Of a stretch of DNA of 64,000 nucleotides, positions 8,266 to 19,909 are shown in pieces (the stretch's first letter is position 1; every line of letters starts with the position of its first letter). Below the pieces are notes generated by a model. That model worked only from the letters and a program-made list of their open reading frames with translations, did not search any database and was not told the DNA's origin. The stretch covers positions 1 to 64,000 of the forward strand of contig NZ_BJMN01000030.1 in the NCBI RefSeq assembly GCF_006539185.1, written 5' to 3'. The DNA is from Streptomyces gardneri. GTDB taxonomy: Bacteria; Actinomycetota; Actinomycetes; Streptomycetales; Streptomycetaceae. A program made the position numbers and the translations under genes.

Positions 8266-8883
8266 ATGAGCAGCGCGGACGGTACGGCAGGGAGCTCGCT
8301 CGGACGCGTGTCCGGGGAGTCCGGTCCGTATCCGCTTCACGGCAGTGTGGGCGACTTCGGAGCGGACGCGAGTACGGGCCCGGCGGGTGACGTGATCGGC
8401 TACCGCGGCCCTACGGCCTGCGCAGCCGCCGGCATCACCTATCGCCAGCTGGACTACTGGGCACGCACCGGGCTCGTGGAGCCGAGCGTGCGGCCCGCGT
8501 ACGGGTCGGGGACGCAGCGGCTCTACAGCTTCCGCGACGTCGTCGTCCTGAAGATCGTCAAGCGCTTCCTCGACACCGGGGTGGCCCTGCAGAACATCCG
8601 GGCGGCGGTGCAGCACCTGCGTGCCCGGGGCTTCCGCGATCTGGAGCGGATGACGCTCATGAGCGACGGAGCCACCGTCTACGAGTGCTCCTCGCCCGAC
8701 GAGGTCGTCGACCTCCTCCAGGGCGGCCAGGGCGTCTTCGGGATCGCCGTCGGGGTCGTCTGGCGGGACGTGGAGGCGGCGCTCTCGCAGCTGCACGGGG
8801 AGCGGGTCGACACCGGCGAGACGCTCGTCGGGCACAACCCGGGGGACGAGCTGGCGAGGCGGCGGCGGGACAAGGCGGTCTGA
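8266..8883 (+). CDS. MerR family transcriptional regulator (second, MerR2 type)
   Basis: About 205 residues. The winged HTH reads YRGPTACAAAGITYRQLDYW then RTGLVEPSVR and GTQRLYSFRD. The C-terminal part (DGATVYECSSPDEVVDLLQG) is a small effector-like domain common to the actinobacterial MerR2 family. SD CGGAGG at 8251-8256. ATG 8266 chosen, and GTG 8263 directly before it is equally possible. The promoter carries repeated half-sites that could be its own operator. Targets unknown. Confidence 0.85.
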   Translation: MSSADGTAGSSLGRVSGESGPYPLHGSVGDFGADASTGPAGDVIGYRGPTACAAAGITYRQLDYWARTGLVEPSVRPAYGSGTQRLYSFRDVVVLKIVKRFLDTGVALQNIRAAVQHLRARGFRDLERMTLMSDGATVYECSSPDEVVDLLQGGQGVFGIAVGVVWRDVEAALSQLHGERVDTGETLVGHNPGDELARRRRDKAV

Positions 8884-8927
8884 GGGGTCCGAAGAGGTCC
8901 GAGGGGGTGCGCTCCTGTGGGGGCGCA

Positions 8928-8977
8928 GCTCTGAAGGGTGGCCCGTCCTGTGGCTCTGAAGGGCGGCCGGCCCTGTG
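8928..8977. repeat. Two-copy 25-bp tandem repeat between merR2 and dinB
   Basis: Units starting GCTCTGAAGGG at 8928-8952 and 8953-8977 differ at three positions. They lie in the 200-bp gap between the MerR gene and the polymerase gene; no function is apparent. Confidence 0.55.
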
Positions 8978-9084
8978 ACCGGTAGTCCTGGCTCGGGGGA
9001 GTGGTCGATTCCGCTGCCGGTGTTTCCGCGGCTCCTCGGGTGGCCGGCGTCCCGTTGTCAGTGGCATGGGGCAGCATCGGAAGT

Positions 9085-10503
9085 GTGAGAGCCGCGCCGA
9101 CGATCCTGCATCTCGACATGGATGCGTTCTTCGCCGCCGCCGAGCAGGCGGCGAAGCCCAGCCTGCGCGGAAAACCCGTGGTCGTCGGCGGTCTCGGGCC
9201 ACGCGGAGTGGTCGCCACCGCCTCGTACGAGGCCCGTCGCTTCGGAGTGCACTCGGCCATGCCGATGGGCCAGGCGCGGCGGCTCGCGCCGAACGCCGCG
9301 TATCTCGTCCCGCGCTTCGCCTTCTACCGGTCGATCAGCGAACAGGTCATGGAGCTGCTCGGTCGGCTCTCGCCGCTCGTGGAGCCGCTCAGCCTCGACG
9401 AGGCCTTCGTGGACCTGGAGGCGGGGGGCCTCGCCGACGACAGCGCGGGAGCGCTGGTCGTCGGGGAGCGGCTGCGGGCCGACATCCTGGCGACGACGGG
9501 ACTGACGGGGTCCGTGGGGCTCGCGGGATCCAAGATGATCGCGAAGATCGCCTCCGAGGAGGCCAAGCCGGACGGGCTCGTACTCATCGAGCCGGGGACG
9601 GAGAGGGAGCTCCTCGGGCCCCGGTCGGTGCGGATCCTGCCCGGGGTCGGGCCGGCGACCGGGGAGCATCTGCGGCGTGCTGGGATGACCACGGTGTCCG
9701 ACCTGGCCGAGGCGGGCGAGGACGAGCTCGTACGACTCCTTGGACGGGCGCACGGGGCCTCGCTGTACCGGATGGCCCAGGGGTACGACGATCGGGCCGT
9801 GGTGGCCGAGCGGGACGCCAAATCGGTATCGGTCGAGGACACCTTCGACGTCGACCTGCACGACCGCGTGCGGATCCGGACCGAGGTGGAGCGGCTCGCC
9901 GATCGTTGTGTGGCGCGGTTGCGGGCCTCGGGGCACTCGGGACGGACGATCGTCCTCAAGGTGCGGCGGTACGACTTCTCGACGCTGACCCGGTCCGACA
10001 CCCTGCGGGGGCCGACGGACGACCCGGTGGTCGTGCGGGAGGCCGCGGGGCGGCTCCTGGAGGCCGTCGACACGACCGGAGGCGTCCGGCTGCTCGGGGT
10101 GGGGGTGAGCGGGCTCGCGGACTACACGCAGGAGGACCTGTTCGCTCAGGCGGAGGAGGAACGGGCGGCGGTCGCGATTGCGGAGGCGGGGGCGGGGGCC
10201 GGGGCGGACGCGGTGGAGGCGGTGGGGGGTGGTGCCGGTGGCGGTGTCGCCGGTGTTTCGGGCGAACCCGAGTCCGCCGGCGTCGTCGCCGTCGAGCGGC
10301 GGTGGGCGCCGGGGCACGACGTGTGGCACGCGGTGCACGGGGCGGGATGGGTGCAAGGGAGCGGCGTCGGGCGGGTCACGGTGCGGTTCGAGGACCCGTG
10401 GTCGGCGCCTGGGCGGGTGCGGACGTTCTCGGTGGACGATCCGGAGCTGGAGCCCTCGGAGCCGTTGCCGTTGGTGCGGGGGGAGTGCGGGGCGGAGGCG
10501 TGA
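9085..10503 (+). CDS. dinB: DNA polymerase IV (Y-family translesion polymerase)
   Basis: 472 residues from GTG 9085. The palm motifs are intact: ILHLDMDAFFAA with the metal aspartates and steric-gate Phe, and PLSLDEAFVDLE with the catalytic Asp-Glu pair. The finger motif YEARRFGVHSAMP and HhH segment LPGVGPATGEHL are present. After the little-finger domain comes a Gly/Ala linker (about 365-400), then a C-terminal module WAPGHDVWHAVHGAGWV. I recall that module from actinobacterial DinB proteins, where it replaces a clear beta-clamp peptide. The reading frame stays open upstream to 9001, but homology begins at residue VRAAPTILHLD. No LexA box was seen. Confidence 0.9.
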   Translation: MRAAPTILHLDMDAFFAAAEQAAKPSLRGKPVVVGGLGPRGVVATASYEARRFGVHSAMPMGQARRLAPNAAYLVPRFAFYRSISEQVMELLGRLSPLVEPLSLDEAFVDLEAGGLADDSAGALVVGERLRADILATTGLTGSVGLAGSKMIAKIASEEAKPDGLVLIEPGTERELLGPRSVRILPGVGPATGEHLRRAGMTTVSDLAEAGEDELVRLLGRAHGASLYRMAQGYDDRAVVAERDAKSVSVEDTFDVDLHDRVRIRTEVERLADRCVARLRASGHSGRTIVLKVRRYDFSTLTRSDTLRGPTDDPVVVREAAGRLLEAVDTTGGVRLLGVGVSGLADYTQEDLFAQAEEERAAVAIAEAGAGAGADAVEAVGGGAGGGVAGVSGEPESAGVVAVERRWAPGHDVWHAVHGAGWVQGSGVGRVTVRFEDPWSAPGRVRTFSVDDPELEPSEPLPLVRGECGAEA

Positions 10504-11026
10504 CGGGGCCGAGGACTGGTGCGGAGCGGTGGGGGTGCGCCCGGCCTGCGGCCGGGCTGGGGTTCCCACCCGCACCGCCCGTGCGGCTGGGTGGGCATTG
10601 GTGCGGGTTTTCCGGTGGGGGTGCCGCGCCGTCGGCGGCTGCGGGCGCGGGACGGTTCTCGGCCCGCCTGGCCTGTTGGCCCCCTGACCCGCCTGGCCTG
10701 CCTGCCTGCCCTGCCTGGCCCGCTCGGCCCGCCTGCCCCGTCGGACCGTCCGGCCCGCCTGCCCCGTCGGACCGTCCGGACCGTCCGGCCCGTCCGGCCC
10801 GTCGGCCCGGGAGGGCCGGGTGGCCCGGGCCCGACGGGCCCGGGGGCTGTATGTGGTGGTGAGGGTGGGGTTCCCGCCCGCACCGCCTGTGGGGGTGGGT
10901 GGGCAGGGGTGTGGTTTCCCGTGGGGGCTGCGGTGGCTGTGGGCGGGGGAGAGTGCCCGGTTTGGGGGTCAGGGGTGGCTGTGGTGGGAGCCGGCGGCGT
11001 TCTGGTGGGGCTGTGGGTGTGGTGTT
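10504..11026. repeat. 523-bp gene-free, repeat-rich GC region after dinB
   Basis: No convincing gene. Two kinds of repeat are visible. A roughly 70-bp degenerate direct repeat begins GGGTTCCCACCCGCACCGCC at about 10559 and GGGTTCCCGCCCGCACCGCC at about 10869. A 26-bp unit beginning CGCCTGCCCCGTCGGACCG occurs at 10730-10755 and again from 10756, followed by short CGTCCGGCC repeats to about 10800. Several arms are self-complementary, so strong RNA structure or convergent termination is likely between dinB (+) and the PRC gene (-). Confidence 0.6.
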
Positions 11027-11401
11027 TCAGGGGCCCTCTTGGCCTGCCAGGTGGCCGAAGTCGGTGTCCTGGGGGGTTTGGGGCGAGGGGGGCAGCGTGA
11101 GGCTGTAGTGGCGGTAGAGCTGGAGTTCCTGTTCCGGGGAGAGGTGGCGGCCCACGCCGAAGTCCGGGGCGTCCTTGATGAGTGCGCGTTCGAAGGGGAT
11201 GTGCAGGCCGTCTTCGAGCAGGTCGCTCGGCTCCAGGGGGACGAAGGCGTCCCGGCTGAACAGGCCGGTGCGGACCGCGGCCCATTCCGGGATGCCGGTC
11301 GCGTCGTCCAGGTACACCTCGTCAACGGTTCCGATCTTGTGTCCGTTCCGGTCGAACGCCTTGCGGCCGATCAGGCTGCGCGGATCGATGTCGGTCTGCA
11401 C
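11027..11401 (-). CDS. PRC-barrel domain protein
   Basis: 124 residues. The N-terminal part (PRSLIGRKAFDRNGHKIGTV then DEVYLDDATGIPEWAAVRTG) is a PRC-barrel, a small beta-barrel found in ribosome maturation, photosynthesis and stress proteins. GTG start at 11401 with SD GGAGGG immediately upstream on the minus strand (11405-11410). It is divergent from the riboswitch-gcvP unit. No partner or pathway can be assigned. Confidence 0.85.
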   Translation of the reverse strand: MQTDIDPRSLIGRKAFDRNGHKIGTVDEVYLDDATGIPEWAAVRTGLFSRDAFVPLEPSDLLEDGLHIPFERALIKDAPDFGVGRHLSPEQELQLYRHYSLTLPPSPQTPQDTDFGHLAGQEGP

Positions 11402-11520
11402 GGTCCCTCCAACTGGTCGCAACTGCTCTACACCTCTACGAAAGTGCACAAGTGGGATGTCGGCCACTTGAGCGATGGGAGTCGTAACCGCGCTGGTAGG
11501 CTGGCTGTGGCTGTCGACCC

Positions 11521-11722
11521 TGTGCGGGAGAGTCCCCCGGAGAAACCTTTCGGAGGGCGCCGAAGGAGCAAATCCTCCCCGGAATCTCTCAGGCCCACGT
11601 ACCGCACAGACGAGGTCACTCTGGAAAGCAGAGCGGTGTCCGACGGCATGCGCTCTCACCGACGGTGAAAGCCGGCGTGCCGCAAGGTGTGCCGGTGAAA
11701 CTCTCAGGTTGAGATGACAGAG
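11521..11722 (+). promoter_or_regulatory. Tandem glycine riboswitch upstream of gcvP
   Basis: The leader matches the two-aptamer glycine riboswitch. Aptamer 1 is closed by GTGCGG (11522-11527) pairing with CCGCAC (11602-11607) and contains GGGAGAG, GCGCCGAAGGAGCAA (11558-11572) and AATCTCTCAGG. Aptamer 2 follows at once (about 11609-11722) with CACTCTGGAAAGCAGAG, a GCCGGCGTGCCGC arm and GAAACTCTCAGG. A TAGGCT box at 11497-11502 could be the -10. In the known class glycine binding switches on cleavage-system genes; the location 70 bp before gcvP fits. Confidence 0.95.
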
Positions 11723-11791
11723 GGGGAGGCCGTCCGGGTACCCGCGCCGTGGTGCCCCTCGCAGGTCGTGACGACCAGGAGGCCTCCGTAC

Positions 11792-14677
<2,886 letters not shown>

Positions 14678-14683
14678 GCACGG

Positions 14684-14728
14684 GCCGAGGGCCGGTTCGG
14701 AGGATCCTCCTCCGGGCCGGCCCTCGGC
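14684..14728 (+). terminator. gcvP terminator
   Basis: GCCGAGGGCCGG (14684-14695) pairs perfectly with CCGGCCCTCGGC (14717-14728). The loop holds the palindrome GGAGGATCCTCC, and GTTTCTCTC follows. Confidence 0.85.
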
Positions 14729-14762
14729 GTTTCTCTCCCTCGTACGGTGTTTCCTCGCACGC

Positions 14763-14969
14763 TCAGGCGGCGGTCGTCACCTGTCCCGCCGTCAGCGGCC
14801 GGTGCGGGGCGATGATCTGCCCGTCCGGCAGCAGTTCACCGGTGTCCTCGAAGAGCAGGACGCCGTTGCACAGCAGGCTCCAGCCCTGTTCCGGATGGTG
14901 TGCCATCAGGCGGGCCGCCTCCCGGTCGTTGGAGTCGGCGGTGGGACAGGCAGGCTGGTGCTGGCACAT
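14763..14969 (-). CDS. DUF5999 family small protein
   Basis: 68 residues beginning MCQHQPACPTADSNDREAAR, with HHPEQGWSLLCNGVLLFEDTG in the middle. This matches a short Streptomyces-specific family (DUF5999 as I recall it) with conserved Cys/His at the N-terminus and no known function. ATG 14969 was preferred over longer in-frame starts because homology begins there. It faces gcvP across the gcvP terminator. Confidence 0.75.
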   Translation of the reverse strand: MCQHQPACPTADSNDREAARLMAHHPEQGWSLLCNGVLLFEDTGELLPDGQIIAPHRPLTAGQVTTAA

Positions 14970-15253
14970 GGGTGGGTTCTTTCGCTGCGTCGTGGTGGAT
15001 GTCCTGCGGCTCTTCGCGCTCATCGCCGCCCCCGTCGGTCGGTTCGGTTCCGGTCCCAGTCTTGCTCTACGGACGGTCTTCCGCAGGTATTTCGCGGCAG
15101 CTCGTCCTCTCCGGGGAAGACGCATCACCCGCAGGGGCGGTTCAGGTCAAGTGCACGGTCCCTTCGGGTGGTTCGGAGTGGCCCGAGCGGGCTAGTCCGT
15201 ACGGGAGGGCTGTTCGGGAACGCCGTTCGGGCGTGGCCGTCGGACAGCAGTAC

Positions 15254-15281
15254 GCCCCGTGACCCGGTCGGGTCACGGGGC
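15254..15281 (-). terminator. Perfect 12-bp stem terminator in a 336-bp gap
   Basis: GCCCCGTGACCC (15254-15265), loop GGTC, GGGTCACGGGGC (15270-15281). It lies just beyond the stop of the minus-strand gene ending at 15306. The rest of the gap 14970-15253 shows no gene or RNA that I can recognise. Confidence 0.75.
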
Positions 15282-15305
15282 ACGACACCCCCTTGGCAGG
15301 GTGGA

Positions 15306-15896
15306 TCAGGCGGGCGCCGCCGAGCCCAGGAGGGGCGGCGGCGCGAGACGCGTACTGAGCACGGGCAGGAGGTCGGCGACCTGGTAGGGCCGGTGGGCCG
15401 CGATCCCCGGCGGCGCGGGGGCCAGGGGTACCAGAAGGTCGGCCGCGGCCGGGGCGTCGGTCGTGCCGTCCGCCTCCGGTTCGGCGTGCAGCCAGAGCGT
15501 CAGCATGTAGAGCTCGGGTACGGAGAGCAGCCGGGGCTGGTAAAGGGTGGGCAGCGCCTCGGCCTGGAGCAGGGCCCGCTCCGTCGCGGTGACGTACGGC
15601 CCCTCGAAGAAGTGCGAGAACGTCCAGCCGTCCGGGGTGAGCATGGTGTCCGCGGCGGCGATCGCCCGCTCGCCGTTCCGGATCAGGAACCGCCAGCCGG
15701 CGAGCCGGGTGCGGGGCGACCGTCCTGGTGTTCCCGTGACGCCGAGGACGTGTACGGGCAACGGGAGTTCGGGGCTCAGCGGTCCCTGCGCAGCCCGCAG
15801 GGCGGGCGTTCGGGCCTCGTGGACGGCGGTCGGTGAGCCGAGGGCCGTGAGGACACTGCGGAGGGCCGGCGCAGGGGCCGGGGAGGGTCGGAGCAT
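15306..15896 (-). CDS. Hypothetical protein
   Basis: About 196 residues from ATG 15896. No family recognised. The protein is Ala/Pro/Leu-rich with no signal peptide or membrane helix. A central part (RLAGWRFLIRNGERAIAAADT, then TFSHFFEGPYVTATERALLQ) looks like a folded domain with conserved aromatic residues. It has its own terminator at 15254-15281, so it is probably monocistronic. Third-position GC supports real coding. Confidence 0.65.
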   Translation of the reverse strand: MLRPSPAPAPALRSVLTALGSPTAVHEARTPALRAAQGPLSPELPLPVHVLGVTGTPGRSPRTRLAGWRFLIRNGERAIAAADTMLTPDGWTFSHFFEGPYVTATERALLQAEALPTLYQPRLLSVPELYMLTLWLHAEPEADGTTDAPAAADLLVPLAPAPPGIAAHRPYQVADLLPVLSTRLAPPPLLGSAAPA

Positions 15897-16385
15897 GGTG
15901 GGTCGCCTCTCACTCAGGAGACACGGTGATGCGTGGGCAGGTACGACGGCGCTGTCAGCGGCGCGGCCAGAGAGGGGCCATGGGGTCATGGGTCCATGAC
16001 CGGGCACCAACACTCTGCCTCGTCCGCGGAGTTTATACGACACGTGTTCACAGAGTGTTTCCGCTAGACGTCGCCGATATTCCTGGCAAGGCCTCATCAG
16101 GCCTTATTTCATGGGCTGTTCAAGCGGAATCATGACGGCCGGGCGGCGCCCACCTGCGTAGTCCTCGCCGGGTCGGACGGCTGAATTCTGATCCCCCGTC
16201 AAGGGGTAATAGGACATTGGTATATGTCGACCGTGTCATGCCTTCGGGAAGTGCCCGTGGAGAGCTCCTTCCAGCCTATCCTCCGGCGGCCCCGATCCGC
16301 AGGCGTTGTGGATCAGCGGGGTGGGCATCATGGTCCGTGACGCGCGGCCGTCGTCGCGGCTGCCCACGGTGGGAGGGACGGCTCG
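15897..16385 (+). promoter_or_regulatory. 489-bp AT-richer intergenic region with nested palindrome and an orphan terminator
   Basis: No protein gene. ACACTCTG (16010-16017) and CAGAGTGT (16051-16058) are inverted and enclose the palindrome ACACGTGT (16040-16047). Further on, AAGGCCT-catc-AGGCCTT (16088-16105) followed by TTATTT is a textbook plus-strand terminator, although no plus-strand gene ends there. TCATGG/CCATGA (15987-16000) is another short palindrome. The region feeds the glutamate-cysteine ligase gene and may hold a small RNA or attenuator. Confidence 0.55.
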
Positions 16386-17885
16386 ATGGGGGAGAAGGTC
16401 GACGCGGACGGGTTTGGCCCGGCCGACCGGCAGCAGTACCGGAGAAAGCTCCAGCAGTGTCTCGCGGGGCTCGCGAGGCTGCTGGCGGAGAAGAGGTTCG
16501 ACCGGCCCCGAAATCTCATGGGCCTGGAGATCGAACTCAATCTCGCCGGTGCTGACGGGCTCCCGCGGATGCTGAACGCGCCGGTTCTGGAAAGGATCGC
16601 GAGCTCCGATTTCCAGACGGAACTCGGATTGTTCAACCTGGAAGTGAACATCGCTCCGCACCGGCTGGGCGGCAGGGTATTCGACCGGCTCGCCGAGGAG
16701 ATCGGGACCGGGATCGGATATGCCGACCGCAAGGCCAAGGAACTCGACGCGGGCGTCGTCATGATCGGCATACTGCCCACGCTCGCCCAGAGCGACCTGG
16801 TCTTCGAGAACCTGTCGGCCGCCGACCGCTACACGCTCCTCAACAACCAGATCCTGGCGGCCAGGGGCGAGGACTTCACCCTCGACATCCACGGAGTCGA
16901 GCGGCTCCAGTGCACCTCGGAGTCGATCGTGCCGGAGGCCGCCTGTACCTCCGTCCAGCTCCACCTCCAGGTCACACCGGCCCGGTTCCCCGCCGTCTGG
17001 AACGCCGCGCAGGCCGTGTCGGGCGTCCAGATCGCCCTCGGCGCCAACGCGCCCTTCGTCTTCGGCCGCGAGGTGTGGCGCGAGTCCCGGCCTCCCCTCT
17101 TCCAGCAGGCCACCGACACGAGGCCGCCCGAGCTGCAGTCCCAGGGCGTCCGGCCGCGCACCTGGTTCGGGGAGCGGTGGGTGGACTCGGTGTACGACCT
17201 CTTCGAGGAGAACCTCCGCTACTTCCCTGCGCTCCTCCCCATCTGCGACGAGGAGGACCCGCTGCTCGTCCTCGACGAGGGCGGCGTACCGAAACTCCAG
17301 GAGCTCGTCCTCCACAACGGCACGGTCTACCGCTGGAACAGGCCGGTGTACGGCTGGGTCGACGGGGTCCCGCACCTGCGCGTGGAGAACCGGGTCCTGC
17401 CCGCCGGGCCGACCGTGACCGACGTGATCGCGAACGCGGCCTTCTACTACGGGCTCGTCCGCTCGCTCGCCGACGAGCCCCGGCCGGTGTGGAAGCGGAT
17501 GGCCTTCGAGGACGCGGAGGCCAACTTCGACACGGCCTGTCGCCACGGCATCGACGCGGAGCTGCGCTGGCCCCGGGCGGGCCGCGCGGGTGGTGTCGCG
17601 ACCCTGCCGGCGGTACGGCTCGTCCTGGACGAGCTGCTGCCGCTCGCCGCGGCCGGTCTGGACGCCTGGCACATCGAGCCGGCGGACCGGGACTTCTACC
17701 TCGGGGTGATCGAGCAGCGCTGTCTGAAGAAGGTGAACGGGGCCTCCTGGCAGGCGGACACCTTCCACCAGGCGCTGGAGTCGGGTCTCGACCGGGAGGC
17801 GGCGCTGGCCGCGACCACCCGCCGCTACCGGACGCTGATGCACGAGGGGGAGCCCGTGCACACCTGGCCCGTGGGGATCGGCTGA
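16386..17885 (+). CDS. Glutamate-cysteine ligase family protein (GCS2)
   Basis: 499 residues. GLEIELNLAG near residue 46 is the ATP-grasp-like glutamate-binding signature of carboxylate-amine ligases, followed by ELGLFNLEVNIAPH and TSVQLHLQV. Members ligate glutamate to cysteine or another amine. Streptomyces uses mycothiol rather than glutathione, so the true product is uncertain. ATG 16386 with SD GGGAGGGA at 16371-16378. It sits alone behind a long structured leader. A second, unrelated-looking GCS2 family gene begins at 63256. Confidence 0.85.
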   Translation: MGEKVDADGFGPADRQQYRRKLQQCLAGLARLLAEKRFDRPRNLMGLEIELNLAGADGLPRMLNAPVLERIASSDFQTELGLFNLEVNIAPHRLGGRVFDRLAEEIGTGIGYADRKAKELDAGVVMIGILPTLAQSDLVFENLSAADRYTLLNNQILAARGEDFTLDIHGVERLQCTSESIVPEAACTSVQLHLQVTPARFPAVWNAAQAVSGVQIALGANAPFVFGREVWRESRPPLFQQATDTRPPELQSQGVRPRTWFGERWVDSVYDLFEENLRYFPALLPICDEEDPLLVLDEGGVPKLQELVLHNGTVYRWNRPVYGWVDGVPHLRVENRVLPAGPTVTDVIANAAFYYGLVRSLADEPRPVWKRMAFEDAEANFDTACRHGIDAELRWPRAGRAGGVATLPAVRLVLDELLPLAAAGLDAWHIEPADRDFYLGVIEQRCLKKVNGASWQADTFHQALESGLDREAALAATTRRYRTLMHEGEPVHTWPVGIG

Positions 17886-18075
17886 CACCTGCCCCGCGTG
17901 GTCCGGGCGGTGGTCCGGAGCGGCATCCCCGGGCATGGGTGATCATGTCAAGGTAGTCGAGGCGGGCCGAGGACGATCCAAGGGCGACCGAGGGCAACCG
18001 AGGTCGACCGAGGCGACCGCGGCCGCCGAGACCGCCGGAACGGCATGGGCCCACGACGGGGAAGTGGAGACAGGT

Positions 18076-18876
18076 GTGGTGTCGGAGCAAGACGTGAGGG
18101 ACGCTTCCCTGCCCCCCGGAGGCCTGCCGCGGAAGGTACTGCGCTCCGAGACCCTCATCGTGCTCGCGCTCTCGCTCGGCGCGAGCGCGCTGTCGTCCCT
18201 CATCAGCTTCATCGGCTCGCTGACCCGGCCGGGGTCGCTGAAGGAGCAGGCGGCGACGCTCAACGGCTCGTACGCGCCGGGGCGGCCGTGGCTCGACCTG
18301 TCCTGGCAGCTCTTCGGCATCGCCTCGGCGCTCGTGCCGGTGGTCCTCGTCGCCCATCTGCTGCTGCGGGAGGGCGTCGGGCTCCGGGCCATCGGCTTCG
18401 ACCGCACCCGGCCCTGGCCCGACCTGGGGCGCGGGGCGCTGGTCGCGGCCGGGATCGGGAGCGCGGGACTCGCCTTCTACCTGGCGGCGCGGGCTTCCGG
18501 GTTCAACCTGACGGTGGTGCCGGAGTCGCTGCCGGAGGTGTGGTGGAAGTACCCGGTGCTGATCCTCTCGGCGGTGCAGAACTCCGTCCTGGAAGAGGTC
18601 ATCGTCGTCGGCTACCTGCTGCGCAGACTCGGCCAGTTGGGGTGGACGCCGATGGCGGCGCTCGTCGCGAGTTCGGTGCTGCGCGGCTCGTACCACCTCT
18701 ACCAGGGGATCGGCGGCTTCATCGGCAACGTCGTGATGGGCGTCGTCTTCGTCCTGCTGTACCGGCGCTGGGGGCGGGTCGGGCCGCTGGTCGTGGCGCA
18801 TGCGCTGCTCGACATCGTGGCCTTCGTCGGATACGGGCTGCTGGCGGGGAAGGTGGGCTGGCTGCCTACCGTGTGA
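18076..18876 (+). CDS. CPBP family intramembrane protease-like protein
   Basis: About 266 residues with six to eight hydrophobic segments. Motifs of the CAAX-protease/bacteriocin-processing family are present: EEVIVVGYLLRR (motif 1), RGSYHLYQG (motif 2 His) and AHALLD (motif 3). Motif 1 lacks the usual Arg (EExxxR), here Val. GTG 18076 has GGAGA at 18066-18070; ATG 17935 is an alternative that would add a poorly conserved, charged N-terminus. A terminator follows at 18901. Role unknown. Confidence 0.8.
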   Translation: MVSEQDVRDASLPPGGLPRKVLRSETLIVLALSLGASALSSLISFIGSLTRPGSLKEQAATLNGSYAPGRPWLDLSWQLFGIASALVPVVLVAHLLLREGVGLRAIGFDRTRPWPDLGRGALVAAGIGSAGLAFYLAARASGFNLTVVPESLPEVWWKYPVLILSAVQNSVLEEVIVVGYLLRRLGQLGWTPMAALVASSVLRGSYHLYQGIGGFIGNVVMGVVFVLLYRRWGRVGPLVVAHALLDIVAFVGYGLLAGKVGWLPTV

Positions 18877-18900
18877 CGCGAGGATGTGCGGGACAGAGGT

Positions 18901-18932
18901 GAGGGGCGTGCGGCTGTTGCCGTACGCCCCTC
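18901..18932. terminator. Bidirectional terminator between CPBP and PhzF genes
   Basis: GAGGGGCGTGCGGC (18901-18914), loop TGTT, GCCGTACGCCCCTC (18919-18932): a 14-bp stem with one G-T pair between convergent genes. Confidence 0.8.
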
Positions 18933-18951
18933 GGCCTTTCGTTCCTGCTCG

Positions 18952-19761
18952 TCAGGCGTGGAGCTCGCCCTCGATGACCGTCACGGCATGGCCGGTCAGC
19001 AGGGTGCGCTCGCCGCGCAGCCGGGTGTGGACGAGGCCCGTGCGGGCGCCGCCCTGGAAGCCGGTGAGCTCGTCCCGGCCGAAGCGGGCCGACCAGTAGG
19101 GGGCGAGTGCGGTGTGGGCGCTGCCGGTCACCGGGTCCTCGTCGATGCCGACGGCGGGGAAGAAGCCGCGGGAGACGAAGTCGTAGCCCCGGTCGGGGTC
19201 CTGCGCGGCGGCGGTGGCGATGACTCCGCGGGAGGAGAGGTCCACGAGGGCGGCGAAGTCCGGCGCGAGGGAGCGCACAGTGGCCTCGTCGCGGAGTTCG
19301 ACGAGGAGGTCGCCGATGTGGGCGGCCGTGTCGTGGACGGCGACGACCTCGGCGCCGAGCGCCTTCTCCAGGCCGTCGGGGACGGGGACGGGGGTGAGGG
19401 TGGAGGTCGGGAAGTCCATGGTGATCGTGCCGTCCGCCGTGGCGGTGGCGCCCAGGACGCCGGACCGGGTGGCGAAGCGGACGGCGCCGCTCGCCGTGCC
19501 CGTGGTGTGCAGGACGTGGGCCGTGGCGAGGGTCGCGTGGCCGCACATGTCGACCTCGGTGGTCGGGGTGAACCAGCGCAGGGCCCAGTCCGCCTCGCCG
19601 CCGGCGGGCAGGGGGTGGGCGAAGGCCGTCTCGGAGAGGTTGACCTCGGCCGCGACCTTCTGGAGCCAGGCGTCCTCGGGGAAGGAGTCGAGGAGCAGGA
19701 CTCCGGCCGGGTTTCCGGAGAAGGGCTGGTCGGTGAAGGCGTCGATGATTCGGATCCGCAT
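18952..19761 (-). CDS. PhzF family isomerase/epimerase
   Basis: 269 residues with the PhzF/diaminopimelate-epimerase fold signatures: IIDAFTDQPFSGNPAGV at the start (the catalytic Glu of this fold lies in LSETAF), TEVDMCGHATLATA in the N-lobe, and GIDEDPVTGSAHTALAP in the C-lobe. The family isomerises diene substrates. Genes outside phenazine clusters, as here, have unknown substrates. ATG 19761; no strong SD. No other phenazine gene is nearby, so phenazine production should not be inferred. Confidence 0.88.
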   Translation of the reverse strand: MRIRIIDAFTDQPFSGNPAGVLLLDSFPEDAWLQKVAAEVNLSETAFAHPLPAGGEADWALRWFTPTTEVDMCGHATLATAHVLHTTGTASGAVRFATRSGVLGATATADGTITMDFPTSTLTPVPVPDGLEKALGAEVVAVHDTAAHIGDLLVELRDEATVRSLAPDFAALVDLSSRGVIATAAAQDPDRGYDFVSRGFFPAVGIDEDPVTGSAHTALAPYWSARFGRDELTGFQGGARTGLVHTRLRGERTLLTGHAVTVIEGELHA

Positions 19762-19909
19762 GCCGCCGACCGTACAAGGTGCGCGATCACGTGGACCAAG
19801 GCCAATCGCGGAGAACTGGACCGGGCCTTCCTGCGTCCCCCCGAGTGGGGACGGGGAGCGGGGAGCGGGAACAGGCGATGGGTGACGTCGCCGGACTCGG
19901 GGGGCTTCG

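Noticed and set aside
9001..9084. Extended N-terminus for DNA polymerase IV
   Set aside because: Conserved family sequence begins at VRAAPTILHLD; the upstream 28 codons lack family similarity and have no SD.
18952..19761. Phenazine biosynthetic cluster
   Set aside because: PhzF homologue is alone; no other phz genes nearby.
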